From Chitinophaga niabensis (GTDB taxonomy: Bacteria > Bacteroidota > Bacteroidia > Chitinophagales > Chitinophagaceae): a DNA stretch of 64,000 bases. Below, piece after piece: positions 18,166 through 27,350 of the stretch (position 1 is its first letter; each line of letters begins with the position of its first letter). The stretch covers positions 5,523,001 to 5,587,000 of the forward strand of contig NZ_CP154260.1 of the NCBI RefSeq assembly GCF_039545795.1, written 5' to 3'. A model generated the notes under the pieces. That model worked only from the letters and a program-made list of their open reading frames with translations. It did no database searches and was not told the origin of the DNA. The position numbers and the translations under genes were made by a program.

Positions 18166-18807
18166 ATGACGAAGAAAGAACGATTCCAGTTTGTAATCGA
18201 CTATTTTGAGAAACATGCCCCGGATGCAGAAACTGAACTGCTGTACGACAATACCTACCAATTACTGGTAGCGGTTATCCTGTCTGCCCAATGTACAGAT
18301 AAGCGGGTGAATATGACCACCCCTGCTATCTTTGAGCAGTACCCGGATATTCCTTCCCTCAGCAAAGCTACTTTTGATGATCTGTTCCCACTGATCAAAA
18401 GTATCAGCTATCCCAACAATAAAACGAAACACCTCATTGGCATGGCCAATATGGTGATGGATGATTTTAACGGTGAGATACCGGAAACGGTGCCTGAACT
18501 GGTTAAATTACCCGGCGTTGGCCGTAAAACGGCGAATGTGATCACCAGCGTTGTGCATCATCAACCCAATATGGCAGTGGATACCCATGTATTTCGTGTA
18601 TCCGCAAGGTTGGGGTTGACGACCAATGCTAAAACTCCTTTACAAACAGAGCAGCAACTTCTTCAGTATATACCCCGGGAGAAGGTGCATATTGCGCATC
18701 ACTGGCTGATCCTGCATGGGCGGTATATTTGTTTGGCGAGGAGCCCGAAATGCGGGGAGTGTGGGTTGCGGCCTATCTGTAAGTATTACAAACAGTTAGT
18801 TTCCTAG
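18166..18807 (+). CDS. nth: Endonuclease III
   Basis: DNA glycosylase/AP lyase removing oxidised pyrimidines in base-excision repair. 213 aa from the ATG at 18166 (MTKKERFQF), preferred over an ATG five codons upstream. Helix-hairpin-helix LPGVGRKTANV with the catalytic Lys context (SAQCTDKRVN), catalytic Asp in VDTHVFRVSARLG, and a complete [4Fe-4S] motif C-x6-C-x2-C-x5-C in CLARSPKCGECGLRPIC. Length is normal. Preceded by the 70-aa gene. Confidence 0.95.
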   Translation: MTKKERFQFVIDYFEKHAPDAETELLYDNTYQLLVAVILSAQCTDKRVNMTTPAIFEQYPDIPSLSKATFDDLFPLIKSISYPNNKTKHLIGMANMVMDDFNGEIPETVPELVKLPGVGRKTANVITSVVHHQPNMAVDTHVFRVSARLGLTTNAKTPLQTEQQLLQYIPREKVHIAHHWLILHGRYICLARSPKCGECGLRPICKYYKQLVS

Positions 18808-18891
18808 CCAGGTGACTTTGCCCGCAGTGTTTTTGCGAGTATAGTTTTGCTGGGTTTTTTATTATCTTGGAGAGAGCTAAAACCCTCCCAC

Positions 18892-20073
18892 GTGAATAAT
18901 ACAAAAATACAGCTATCCTTCATGATGTTCCTCGAATACTTTATTTGGGGAGCATGGTATGTAACCATGGCTACTTACATGGTAGCCAATCTTCAGGCCA
19001 GTGGCAGCGAGGCCAGTTATGCTTATACAGCATTGGCTATTGCCACCATGGTTTCTCCTTTTTTGGTAGGAATGGTGGCAGACCGGTATTTTGCTGCACA
19101 AAAGATCATGGGTGTACTGCATATCGTTGGTGCGCTGGCGTTATACTCCATGACGCTTACTACTAATACTTATGTTTTTATTGGCGTTGTATTATTCTAT
19201 TCCCTGTTGTACATGCCCACCATTGCACTCAGCAACAGTGTGGCCTTTAGCCAGATGAAGGATCCGGGGAAAGAATTCCCTGCCGTAAGGATGTTCGGTA
19301 CTATCGGATGGATCTGTGCCGGCTTACTAATCGGCTATATGGCTATCGAAAAAACCATGAACACGTTTTATATAGCGGCCGGGGCTTCTTTGCTACTGGG
19401 ACTTTTCAGCTTTACACTGCCCAATGTTCCACCTAAAGCTAAAGGAGATGTTTCTGCTTCGCAGGTATTGGGAACAGAGGCTTTTGTGTTGTTCAAAAAC
19501 AGGTCTTACCTCGTATTCTTTATCTCCGCTATCCTGATCTGCATTCCTTTAAGCTTCTACTACGGATTTACCAATCTCTACCTGCATGAGGCAGGCATGG
19601 AAAATGCTGCCGGGAAAATGATCTATGGCCAGGCTTCCGAAGCTATCTTCATCCTTGCCATTCCTTTATTACTCCGCCGGCTTGGCGTGAAGAAAATGTT
19701 GCTGGTAGGTATGGCCGCCTGGGTGCTTCGTTATATCCTCTTTGCTTATGGCAACAGTGGTTCGAACTTATGGATGTTATACACCGGCATTATCTTACAC
19801 GGCGTTTGTTATGATTTCTTCTTTGTGACCGGTTATATGTATACAGATAACAGGGCAGGCGAAAAGATCAAAAGTGCGGCACAGGGGTTATTCACTTTTG
19901 CTACTTATGGTCTTGGTATGGTGATCGGTACCTGGTTCTCAGGGATCGTGGCAGATTATTATGTAGCGAACGGCGTACGCGAATGGCAGAGCATCTGGAT
20001 GGTGCCTGTATATATCGCAGCAGCCGTGATCATCTATTTTGCGTTGGCATTCCACGATAAAAAACCAGTTTAA
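18892..20073 (+). CDS. MFS transporter, nucleoside:H+ symporter (NupG/XapB) type
   Basis: Inner-membrane major-facilitator transporter of about 393 aa with twelve hydrophobic segments. A GTG at 18892 is proposed as start because the protein then begins NNTKIQLSFMMFLEYFIWGAWYVTMATYM, which aligns with the start of nucleoside permeases; an ATG at 18847 adds 15 unlikely residues. Conserved pieces: GMVADRYFAAQK between helices 2 and 3, LSNSVAFSQM, FPAVRMFGTIGWI. The oxidoreductase that follows after 18 bp suggests uptake and oxidation of a nucleoside, sugar or sugar derivative. Confidence 0.85.
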   Translation: MNNTKIQLSFMMFLEYFIWGAWYVTMATYMVANLQASGSEASYAYTALAIATMVSPFLVGMVADRYFAAQKIMGVLHIVGALALYSMTLTTNTYVFIGVVLFYSLLYMPTIALSNSVAFSQMKDPGKEFPAVRMFGTIGWICAGLLIGYMAIEKTMNTFYIAAGASLLLGLFSFTLPNVPPKAKGDVSASQVLGTEAFVLFKNRSYLVFFISAILICIPLSFYYGFTNLYLHEAGMENAAGKMIYGQASEAIFILAIPLLLRRLGVKKMLLVGMAAWVLRYILFAYGNSGSNLWMLYTGIILHGVCYDFFFVTGYMYTDNRAGEKIKSAAQGLFTFATYGLGMVIGTWFSGIVADYYVANGVREWQSIWMVPVYIAAAVIIYFALAFHDKKPV

Positions 20074-20091
20074 CTTATATAAAAATTAATT

Positions 20092-21282
20092 ATGGCGAAA
20101 ATTGCAATGCTTGGGTCCGGATTCATCGGGAGATTCTATGCGGATTCTTTAATTGGACAAAGAAGCAGGGATACGATCGTGAGCATCTACTCCCGCCGCG
20201 AAGAAAGCGCTAAGAAATTTGCAGTGGACTATAACTGTACCCACTGGACCACCAACATGGAAGAAGCAATCAATCATCCTGATGTGGATATGGTTTGCAT
20301 CTCCCTGCCCAACAATCTCCACGAAGCTGCTGTAATGGCTTGCTGCAAAGCAAAAAAAGCGGTGATGTGTACCAAGCCATTAGGACGTAATGCGGAAGAA
20401 GCAAAACGTATGATGGAAGCGGTAGAAAAAGCAGGCATCTTCAACGGTTACCTGGAAGACCTCTGTTATACCCCCAAATTCCTGAAGGCTTTAAAGAGTG
20501 TACAGGAAGGAGCACTGGGCAGAATACTCTGGGCTAAATCCCGCGAAACACATCCTGGCCCGCACAGCGAATGGTTCTGGGATAAAGAGCAGGCAGGCGG
20601 CGGTTGTATCCTGGACCTGGGTTGCCATTGCGTTGAGATTGCACGCAACTTCATCGGGAAGGACATTAAACCCGTTGAAGTGATGTGCTGGGCGGATACA
20701 CAGGTGAAACCAATTGATGCAGAAGATCATGCGATCGGCCTTGTGAAATATGAGAACGGTGCTATCGGTCAGTTTGAAGTGAGCTGGACCTTCCGCGGCG
20801 GGCTTGATCTCCGTGATGAAGTAATGGGCTCTGAAGGTACAATATGGCTGAATAGCTTTTTACGTACAGGGTTTGATATGTTCACTACCGGCAAGGGAGC
20901 TGATTACGTTGCAGAAAAAGCAGAAAGCAATACAGGCTGGTTGTTCCCTGTAGGTGATGAACTGAATGAACTGGGGTATAATCATATGTTCGCAGATATG
21001 TTCAATGCAGTAGAAGCCGGGAAAGCACCACGCGAAACTTTCTATGACGGGTATGTGGTGAATGCAGTGCTGGATGCTGCTTACAGGTCTGCAAAATCCA
21101 AATTATGGGAACCGGTGAAGCTGGATGTATGGCGCGGGAAGGAAGGTTTGGAGAAAGAGAAAACACTGACAGATTATAATGAGCAATATTACCTGATCAA
21201 GGAAGAGATGACGCACTTTGGGACGGCGAAGCTGATACTGAAGGATAAGAAAACGGGGCAGATCATTGAGAAGGTGATATAG
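20092..21282 (+). CDS. Gfo/Idh/MocA-family NAD(P)-dependent oxidoreductase
   Basis: 396 aa cytoplasmic dehydrogenase. The Rossmann dinucleotide-binding motif is at the N-terminus ([13 protein letters not shown], GxGxxG); the [13 protein letters not shown] stretch supplies the family EKP-like motif, here TKP; and the catalytic region [21 protein letters not shown] contains the usual D..H pair. The C-terminal domain is the beta-sheet substrate domain. Substrate cannot be told; the co-transcribed MFS transporter points to a sugar or nucleoside-derived compound. A terminator hairpin follows. Confidence 0.9.
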   Translation: MAKIAMLGSGFIGRFYADSLIGQRSRDTIVSIYSRREESAKKFAVDYNCTHWTTNMEEAINHPDVDMVCISLPNNLHEAAVMACCKAKKAVMCTKPLGRNAEEAKRMMEAVEKAGIFNGYLEDLCYTPKFLKALKSVQEGALGRILWAKSRETHPGPHSEWFWDKEQAGGGCILDLGCHCVEIARNFIGKDIKPVEVMCWADTQVKPIDAEDHAIGLVKYENGAIGQFEVSWTFRGGLDLRDEVMGSEGTIWLNSFLRTGFDMFTTGKGADYVAEKAESNTGWLFPVGDELNELGYNHMFADMFNAVEAGKAPRETFYDGYVVNAVLDAAYRSAKSKLWEPVKLDVWRGKEGLEKEKTLTDYNEQYYLIKEEMTHFGTAKLILKDKKTGQIIEKVI

Positions 21283-21314
21283 GCCTGGAGGCGTTTTGCA
21301 GGCTGAGCTTTTTG

Positions 21315-21345
21315 CCGGCGTGAGTATTTTGCCTGCGCCGGTTTT
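21315..21345 (+). terminator. Terminator of the MFS/oxidoreductase operon
   Basis: CCGGCG / CGCCGG stem with a 15-nt loop followed by TTTTATTTT, just after the oxidoreductase stop and overlapping the end of the convergent gene. Confidence 0.7.
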
Positions 21346-21964
21346 ATTTTCCCTGTAATAAACGGAAGTACGCCTTGCCAAACTGATGATTCACTTCCAC
21401 CTCCATTAACTTCCCTTTCTCATAGCGATAATAAATACGCTTATCATCAGGCATCACTACTTCATACCGTTTATCAGCCAGTTGTTTGATCGGGAGGAAC
21501 GCTCCATGTGTTTCTGAGTATACTTCCTTGAGCTCTTTCGGTTCTGAAAAATATAATTCACTCACGGAATAGGTGATCTCCCTGTTAATGGTAGCGGGCT
21601 GTCCTTTGCGGACCACATTATATCCTTTCTCCGTTTTTTCCGTGGAAGTTTCTTTGCTGTCTGCCCCTTTGCTTACGCGGGAGGCTTTGGCCCTGATCAG
21701 TATATTATTGTGATATTCAGCGGTAATGTCTGTTTCCATCCGCGATAAGAGCTTCATTTGAATGCGGCTTTTGATATGGATCTTGCGGGTGGGGCCGTTG
21801 GTTTCCTGTTTCACATCGAGGAGGCCGATCGTGTTATTGGCATACCTTATCTCGTAAGTATGGGATTGTCCTGCTGCCTTGAGGGCTGCCAGGTAAGGAA
21901 TTATCCCGCATATCAATACAAGGAAAATCCTTTTTAGCCTGTATTGCTTGAGGGTCTTGTACAT
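21344..21964 (-). CDS. Secreted hypothetical protein (DUF6134-like)
   Basis: 206 aa with an N-terminal hydrophobic segment (IFLVLICGIIPYLAALKAAGQ), so exported. The mature part is beta-rich: YEIRYANNTIGLLDVKQE, MKLLSRMETDITAEYHNNILIRAKASR, YSVSELYFSEPKELKEVYSE and KRIYYRYEKGKLMEVEVNHQFGKAYFRLLQ. This pattern fits the Bacteroidota DUF6134 family as I know it, whose role is unsettled. It lies downstream of the 2-oxoacid oxidoreductase gene on the same strand, but two palindromes lie between them, suggesting separate regulation. Confidence 0.65.
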   Translation of the reverse strand: MYKTLKQYRLKRIFLVLICGIIPYLAALKAAGQSHTYEIRYANNTIGLLDVKQETNGPTRKIHIKSRIQMKLLSRMETDITAEYHNNILIRAKASRVSKGADSKETSTEKTEKGYNVVRKGQPATINREITYSVSELYFSEPKELKEVYSETHGAFLPIKQLADKRYEVVMPDDKRIYYRYEKGKLMEVEVNHQFGKAYFRLLQGK

Positions 21965-21984
21965 GGCCTTGGATCAGTATAATA

Positions 21985-22044
21985 CGTATAGCAATATACG
22001 AAAATCTATTACGAAACGCATTATATCTATAACGCGTTTCGTAA
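21985..22044. promoter_or_regulatory. Two palindromes upstream of the DUF6134-like gene
   Basis: CGTATA-gcaa-TATACG (21985-22000) and TTACGAAACGC ... GCGTTTCGTAA (22009-22019 and 22034-22044, perfect 11-bp arms, 14-nt spacer). They occupy the gap between the korA stop and the next start. The larger may end korA transcription on the minus strand (ATTTT follows), or both may be operator sites. Confidence 0.6.
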
Positions 22045-22061
22045 CTGATTCATTGTGAATG

Positions 22062-23909
22062 CTAGAGCATTTCGCGGATCCTTGTTACCAGCTCACCTTT
22101 TGTGATGGGAACGCCCATTATCTTATTATAACCCTGGGCAGGGATCAGGAATTGATCGCGGATGATCTTTATAAGCTGGCCATTATTGATCTCAGGGATC
22201 AATACATGATCATAGCTATGCAGTATTTCTTCGAGATTTTTTGGGAAAGGACGCATGTGGCGGAGGTGCGCATGTGCCACCTGATGGCCTTCTGCCAGTA
22301 ATTCCAACACGGCACTCTTGATAGTACCAAAAGTAGAACCCCATCCGAGCACCAGTACTTTTCCTTTTTCAGGCCCTACTTCTATTTTCTGTAATGGAAT
22401 GTGGTCTGCGATCTTATCTACTTTCTCCTGACGGATCTTCACCATGAGCTGGTGATTTTCAGGATCATAACTCACGTTACCGGTGATATTCTGCTTTTCC
22501 AATCCACCGATCCGGTGTTCCAGACCAGGGGTTCCGGGAACAGCCCAGGGGCGTACGAGGTTTTCATCCCGCTGGTAGGGGAAGAATTGGTCTTCTCCTT
22601 CTTCCAGGCCTTTCTTGTATTTCACGGTAATGGGCTGCAGATCATCACTCTTCGGGAATTTCCAAGGCTCTGCGCCGTTGGCAATATACCCATCGCTGAG
22701 GAAGATCACAGGCGTCATATGATTTACCGCAATGCGGAAGGCTTCGTAGATACCATCAAAGCAATCTGAGGGTGTGGATGCGGAAATGATGGGCATGGGG
22801 CATTCGCCATTACGACCATAATAAGCCTGCAGCAGATCTGATTGTTCTGTTTTGGTAGGCAGACCGGTAGAAGGGCCTCCACGTTGAATATCAATGATCA
22901 GCAACGGAATTTCAAGCATTACGGCAAGCCCCATGGCCTCTCCTTTTAATGCCATGCCGGGGCCTGAAGTAGTAGTTACGCCCATATGGCCACCATAGGA
23001 TGCACCAATAGCAGAAGAGATACCGGCAATTTCATCTTCCGCCTGGAAAGTACGGATACCGAAATTCTTATAACGGCTCAGTTCATGCAGGATGTCTGAG
23101 GCTGGTGTAATAGGATAAGTACCCAGGAAAATAGGCAGGTTCGCTTTCTGGGAAGCTGCGATCAGTCCGTAAGACAAAGCAGTATTTCCTGTAATGCTCC
23201 TGTAGGTACCGGGGTCCATCCTGGCTTTTTCCACTTTATAGCGGGTGGAGAAGGCTTCCACAGTATCGGCGAAGTTGTATCCGGCTTGCAGGGAGCGGAT
23301 GTTACTTTCGAGGATCTCGGGCTTTTTACCAAACTTCTCTGTGAGGAAGTTGACGGTGCTTTGCATATCGCGATCATAGAGCCAGTAAAGGAATCCGAGC
23401 ACGAACATGTTCTTGGCGCGGTCTTTTTCCTTCATACCCATGTTGATGTCCTTCAATGCCTCGCGGGTCATTTTGGTAACATCCATGGTATGTAACTGGT
23501 AATTCACGAGGGAGCCATCTTCCAATGGGTTCACACCATCCGGGAAGTTAGCCAGGCGGAGGTTCTTAGAGTCGAAACCATCTGTATTGGCGATAATGAT
23601 ACCGCCTTTTTTGAGCCCTTTGAGATTGGCTTTCAATGCGGCGGCGTTCATGGCCACCAGTACATCGCAGGTATCTCCGGGAGTAAATATACGGTTAGAG
23701 GAAAAGTGAAGTTGGAAACCACTCACACCAGGCAGGGTACCTTGCGGAGCACGTATTTCCGCCGGGAAATCCGGGAAAGTACTAAGATCGTTCCCGATAA
23801 GGGCGGTATTGTTAGAGAACTGAGTACCAGTTAGTTGCATCCCGTCTCCACTATCACCAGCAAACTTGATCACTACATCTTCAACCTGTTGAATCGCTTT
23901 ATTGGACAT
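22062..23909 (-). CDS. korA: 2-oxoacid:acceptor oxidoreductase, fused gamma-alpha subunit (KorA type)
   Basis: 615 aa. Residues about 1-190 are the gamma domain (VIKFAGDSGDGMQLTGTQFSNN ... APQGTLPGVSGFQLHFSS) and about 210-615 the alpha chain (FLGTYPITPASDILHELSR ... GASYGGHMGVTTTSGPGMALKGEAMGLAVMLEIPLLIIDIQRGGPSTGLPTKTEQSDL), the usual fused form of 2-oxoglutarate:ferredoxin oxidoreductase. The enzyme converts a 2-oxoacid plus CoA to acyl-CoA, reducing ferredoxin. It needs a thiamine-diphosphate beta subunit, normally encoded directly downstream; here the next gene is the unrelated DUF6134-like one, so beta must be elsewhere. Substrate by name only: 2-oxoglutarate is the commonest for this form. 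Confidence 0.9.
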   Translation of the reverse strand: MSNKAIQQVEDVVIKFAGDSGDGMQLTGTQFSNNTALIGNDLSTFPDFPAEIRAPQGTLPGVSGFQLHFSSNRIFTPGDTCDVLVAMNAAALKANLKGLKKGGIIIANTDGFDSKNLRLANFPDGVNPLEDGSLVNYQLHTMDVTKMTREALKDINMGMKEKDRAKNMFVLGFLYWLYDRDMQSTVNFLTEKFGKKPEILESNIRSLQAGYNFADTVEAFSTRYKVEKARMDPGTYRSITGNTALSYGLIAASQKANLPIFLGTYPITPASDILHELSRYKNFGIRTFQAEDEIAGISSAIGASYGGHMGVTTTSGPGMALKGEAMGLAVMLEIPLLIIDIQRGGPSTGLPTKTEQSDLLQAYYGRNGECPMPIISASTPSDCFDGIYEAFRIAVNHMTPVIFLSDGYIANGAEPWKFPKSDDLQPITVKYKKGLEEGEDQFFPYQRDENLVRPWAVPGTPGLEHRIGGLEKQNITGNVSYDPENHQLMVKIRQEKVDKIADHIPLQKIEVGPEKGKVLVLGWGSTFGTIKSAVLELLAEGHQVAHAHLRHMRPFPKNLEEILHSYDHVLIPEINNGQLIKIIRDQFLIPAQGYNKIMGVPITKGELVTRIREML

Positions 23910-24414
23910 TGACGTATTCTTTATATTAGATATATATGAGTCTATAAGACCGTAAATTTAGGGAATCGGCTGCTAACTTTAGAGTTCTATCCCTGCCACA
24001 AAAGTACACAAACCCTGTAGACTTTTAATAAAATATCCTGAAAGCTTTGCCCCTTGTAGCTTTGAGGGGTCTCAAAGCCTTACTGCTGTTATGTTTGGCA
24101 AAATATTTGTGTACAGTAATGCTTCGCAGGAAAAAGTCCTGCGGTCGCCAAGCTTTACCAGCCTGCATTTGAGCATAGTAACAGGAATGCACACACGAAA
24201 TTACTTAAATGAGTAATGCCCGCAAACCCTCGATGTTAAAGGTTCTTTAAAGAAATGTTAAAGAAAGGAATTTGAGGGTTATGGCATGGTAATTGCAAAA
24301 TTTCACACGAAACCGATTCACATACAATCATTCATCTAAAAAGAGAATACTATCGAGAACAACCTTTACTTGAACCATTTCTTTATTATTTAAACCTTTT
24401 AAAAATTGTATGCT
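23910..24414. other. Gene-free spacer with two short hairpins
   Basis: No supported gene in about 500 bp. Visible are GCTTTGAG-GGGT-CTCAAAGC (24059-24078, 8-bp stem) and CGCAGGA-AAAAG-TCCTGCG (24125-24143, 7-bp stem), 46 bp apart. Neither is followed by a T-run. They could be part of a leader or small RNA; nothing more can be said. Confidence 0.4.
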
Positions 24415-24732
24415 ATGAAAAGGACTAAATTAAGCCTGTTAGCACTTGCGGCCGTAACATTCGGCGCATTCGCCTTTACTTCATTTGAAGGCGGTTCTAT
24501 TTCCGGTAAAGTTGTTCCAGCTGAAGGAGCTACTGAAGCATGGGCTATTTCCGGAACAGATACTTTGAAAACAGCTGTAGCACAGGGTGCATTCTCCTTT
24601 ACGAGTGCAAAAGCCGGTACTTACACTGTAGTTGTTGACGCAAAAGAACCATTTAAGGACGCAACTATTACAGATGTGAAAGTGGAAGATGGTAAAGCTA
24701 CCGATCTCGGCGAAATCAAATTAGCACAATAA
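24415..24732 (+). CDS. Small secreted protein with carboxypeptidase-regulatory-like (Ig) domain
   Basis: 105 aa from the ATG at 24415. Signal peptide MKRTKLSLLALAAVTFGAFAFTSF, then one compact beta-sandwich: GGSISGKVVPAEGATEAWAISGTDTLKTAVAQGAFSFTSAKAGTYTVVVDAKEPFKDATITDVKVEDGKATDLGEIKL. This is the CarboxypepD_reg/SpaA-like fold (GxVxP...G.F.F....GTYTV). No enzymatic or lipobox motif. It is transcribed alone, with a strong terminator after it. Likely a periplasmic or surface structural protein; function unknown. Confidence 0.75.
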   Translation: MKRTKLSLLALAAVTFGAFAFTSFEGGSISGKVVPAEGATEAWAISGTDTLKTAVAQGAFSFTSAKAGTYTVVVDAKEPFKDATITDVKVEDGKATDLGEIKLAQ

Positions 24733-24754
24733 TTGGTTTTCATAGGGGTTAAAC

Positions 24755-24792
24755 AAGCCGGTCTTACTTAAGTAAGGCCGGCTTATTTTTTT
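24755..24792 (+). terminator. Strong terminator
   Basis: AAGCCGG-t-CTTAC / GTAAG-g-CCGGCTT, a near-perfect 13-bp stem with a TTAA loop, then A and seven T residues. Confidence 0.92.
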
Positions 24793-24866
24793 GCAGGTAT
24801 TCTAGGGGTAGGGTTTCCATTGGCCGTTATATTAAGGAAGTCATCATTGTGACTTATCCCCCTAAA

Positions 24867-25640
24867 ATGAATACCAATATGAAAATGACAGGCAAACAGG
24901 AATACCTGATCACTTACAGCGGGCTCAGTGTGAGCCTTTTACTCTGCCTCCTGGCAATTTTTGGATTGATCCTTTCCGGCTGTGCCCGTGAAAATGTTCA
25001 TGGCTCCGGCCGCGTGATCACAGAAGAAAGGCCGGTGGACAGGTTTGAAGACCTGACCGTTGACGGGCCGCTTGAAATACATGTAAAACAAGGCAGTCCC
25101 TTACCGCTCCGCATTGAAGCAGAAGATAATGTAATGCGGGTGATTGAAACTTCCGTAAGCGGCACCAATCTTCGCGTGAGGATCCGTAACGGCGTGAACC
25201 TGAAGAGTTTCAGACCGATCCATATATATGTGCAAAGTGAAAAATACCGCAGGATCATCTTTTCCGGCTCCGGTTCTCTTACAGGAACAGACACTATCAG
25301 AACTCCCCAATTCCTCTATGAAGTGAACGGTAGCAATGATGCACACCTGAAAGTGGATGCCAATGAGGTGAGGGTATTAGTGAACGGCTCCGGGAATATT
25401 GACCTGGAGGGCCTGTCCAGGGATTATTATTCGGAGATCAATGGTAGTGGAGATGTGAGGGCTGAATTACTGAAAGCCAACAGCGCCAATGTGGAAACCA
25501 ATGGCTCCGGCGAGCAGCGGATCTGGGCAGTAGATAAATTATGGGGCCATATCAGAGGCAGCGGGAATGTAAAATACAAAGGATCACCGGCAGATTTTAA
25601 CGTAAAGGTTTCAGGATCAGGAAGGGTTAGCAAGTTATAG
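24867..25640 (+). CDS. Lipoprotein with head GIN domain (DUF2807)
   Basis: 257 aa from the ATG at 24867 (an upstream GTG is less likely). Hydrophobic signal ending in the lipobox LSGC, lipidated Cys39. Residues about 55-257 are a DUF2807/GIN beta-helix: GSGRVITEERPVDRFEDLTVDGPLEIHVKQG and then repeated SGSG / NGSGNIDL / NGSGDVRAEL / NGSGEQRIW / RGSGNVKYKG turns. The family occurs on the Bacteroidota cell surface; a bactofilin-like or adhesin-like structural role has been proposed but not shown. The ECF sigma gene begins about 100 bp downstream. Confidence 0.85.
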   Translation: MNTNMKMTGKQEYLITYSGLSVSLLLCLLAIFGLILSGCARENVHGSGRVITEERPVDRFEDLTVDGPLEIHVKQGSPLPLRIEAEDNVMRVIETSVSGTNLRVRIRNGVNLKSFRPIHIYVQSEKYRRIIFSGSGSLTGTDTIRTPQFLYEVNGSNDAHLKVDANEVRVLVNGSGNIDLEGLSRDYYSEINGSGDVRAELLKANSANVETNGSGEQRIWAVDKLWGHIRGSGNVKYKGSPADFNVKVSGSGRVSKL

Positions 25641-25727
25641 GAATAACATTTTTACATGGAAGCTATTGGAATACTGTCACCCGTTGCATTAGGCATGAAT
25701 GGCCACGCTGTAAATCAGAGTAATGGT

Positions 25728-25735
25728 TATTTTTG
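25728..25735 (+). promoter_or_regulatory. -7 box (TATTTTTG) immediately before the sigma gene
   Basis: An exact TAnnTTTG match ending 4 nt before the ATG at 25740. It supports that start over the ATG at 25656 and implies a leaderless or nearly leaderless sigma-factor mRNA. Confidence 0.45.
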
Positions 25736-25739
25736 CACC

Positions 25740-26276
25740 ATGCCCGAAAATGCCCGGTTACAAAACCTTTTGCAGGAAGACGAGCGCCAGTTCATGGAGG
25801 CGCTCTTCAAGACCTATTTTCCATTGGTCTGCAAAGCAATATACCGCTTAGTGCCTGATATGGCTACGGCGGAAGATCTGGCGCAGGAAGTATTTATCAA
25901 AATATGGAATCGCCGGGAACAGTTGAAGGATGTTTATTTTAAAGCGTACCTGCATCGTGCAGCGGTGAATATGGCACTTGATCACATAGATAAGAACAAA
26001 CGGCGCGGCGGTGCTCACCAGGAGATCAGTCCAACTCATGAAGAAGCACAAGTGCAGGCGCCGGTGATACATCTGAAAGAAACAAAACTGCGGATACAGC
26101 AGGCGATCGATCTGTTACCTGAAAAGTGCAGGGAGATATTTGTGCTGAGCCGCTATGAAGAAATGAGCTATAGAGAAATTGCCGAAACATTGCAGATCTC
26201 CGTCAAAACGGTGGAGAACCAGATGATGACGGCATTGAAAAAGCTGCGCGTTTCATTGAAGGAATACCTGGAATGA
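25740..26276 (+). CDS. ECF RNA polymerase sigma factor
   Basis: 178 aa. Region 2: FMEALFKTYFPLVCKAIYRLV ... TAEDLAQEVFIKIWNRRE ... FKAYLHRAAVNMALDHIDKNKR. Region 4: LRIQQAIDLLPEKCREIFVLSRYEEMSYREIAETLQISVKTVENQMMTALKKLRVSLKEYL. This is the Bacteroidota-expanded ECF family that works with FecR-type anti-sigma factors. The start at 25740 is chosen because the residues encoded upstream do not look like a sigma N-terminus and a -7 box precedes the ATG. It is followed by fecR and a TonB-dependent receptor, so it should direct transcription of that receptor unit on an extracellular signal. Confidence 0.93.
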   Translation: MPENARLQNLLQEDERQFMEALFKTYFPLVCKAIYRLVPDMATAEDLAQEVFIKIWNRREQLKDVYFKAYLHRAAVNMALDHIDKNKRRGGAHQEISPTHEEAQVQAPVIHLKETKLRIQQAIDLLPEKCREIFVLSRYEEMSYREIAETLQISVKTVENQMMTALKKLRVSLKEYLE

Positions 26277-26342
26277 TTACGCCTTTTTTTATCAACCAAC
26301 AGAGCAGCAAACAACATTCGAAATTCGTAATTGAATATCAGC

Positions 26343-27329
26343 ATGATCAACAACGATCACATAGACGCACTGATTGCCCGTGAAATAGCCGGCGACATCT
26401 CCACAAAGGAGCAGGCAGAGCTACAGGCCTGGTTACAGGAAGATGTTGCCAACCGGGAATACTATACCGCCATGAAGCAAACCTGGGACCTCACAGCCGA
26501 TGCATTTGACGATGCCCCGGAACCAGATCTTGAATCTAACTGGCAAAGGTTCAGCCACCAGATGGATGCCCCTGCTCCGCTTAAAGTGGTGAGATCCTCC
26601 AAACAAAATAACTGGTGGAAACTAGCCGCAGCAGCCATTATTATCGTAGCTGCCGCCAGCCTTGTTTTCACCATGGTGAACCAGGGTAGTACTACTGTTA
26701 TCACTGCGGAGGCCGGTAAAAAAGAAGTTACACTTCCGGATGGCAGTAAAGTATTCCTGAACCGCAACAGCCAGATCAGCTATAAAAAAGGATTTGCAGC
26801 TAATCACCGCCTTGTGGAACTGGAAGGGGAAGCCTTCTTTGATGTAAAACCGGATGCCTCCAACCCTTTCATTGTTACAGCAGGCGCTTCGCAAACACAG
26901 GTGCTGGGAACTTCCTTCGTGATAAAAGCTTACGAGAACAAAACCATTCAGCTGAATGTGGTAACCGGTAAAGTTGCCTTCTCCGGCAAACAAAGCACTC
27001 AGGAAGCATTGGTGCTCACAGCAGGCCATACCGCTATTTTGCAGTCTAACAAAGAACCTAAACAGATACAGAATTCCGATCCTAATTTTATGGCCTGGAA
27101 AGAGAACCGGCTGGTTTTCGATAATGTACCCCTGTTTCAAACACTCAGTACGCTGGAAGAATATTTTGATGTGAAGTTCATCGTAACGGATTCCAGCCTG
27201 CTGAACATCAAATACTCTTTGACCGGAAATGATAATCCTTCCCTGCCCCGTGTGCTGGAAGTACTGTCTGAAACAATGCATATCACTATCAAAGAAGAAT
27301 CGAAAGGCGTGTATAAGGTCAGCCGATAA
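26343..27329 (+). CDS. FecR-family anti-sigma factor
   Basis: 328 aa. The N-terminal cytoplasmic anti-sigma region is about residues 1-80 (IDALIAREIAGDISTKEQAELQAWLQEDVANREYY). One transmembrane helix follows at about 92-113 (WWKLAAAAIIIVAAASLVFTMV). The periplasmic FecR domain contains VTLPDGSKVFLNRNSQISYKKGF ... RLVELEGEAFFDVKPDASNPFIVTAGASQTQVLGTSF, and the C-terminal DUF4974 ends in DNPSLPRVLEVLSETMHITIKEESKGVYKVS. It senses the state of the neighbouring TonB receptor and holds or releases the sigma factor. The ATG at 26343 is preferred over one four codons earlier, though not certainly. Confidence 0.93.
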   Translation: MINNDHIDALIAREIAGDISTKEQAELQAWLQEDVANREYYTAMKQTWDLTADAFDDAPEPDLESNWQRFSHQMDAPAPLKVVRSSKQNNWWKLAAAAIIIVAAASLVFTMVNQGSTTVITAEAGKKEVTLPDGSKVFLNRNSQISYKKGFAANHRLVELEGEAFFDVKPDASNPFIVTAGASQTQVLGTSFVIKAYENKTIQLNVVTGKVAFSGKQSTQEALVLTAGHTAILQSNKEPKQIQNSDPNFMAWKENRLVFDNVPLFQTLSTLEEYFDVKFIVTDSSLLNIKYSLTGNDNPSLPRVLEVLSETMHITIKEESKGVYKVSR

Positions 27330-27350
27330 AATCTATATACCAGCAACCCC

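Noticed and set aside
24059..24143. Small RNA gene based on two hairpins
   Set aside because: No promoter or T-run supports a transcript; kept only as a described spacer.
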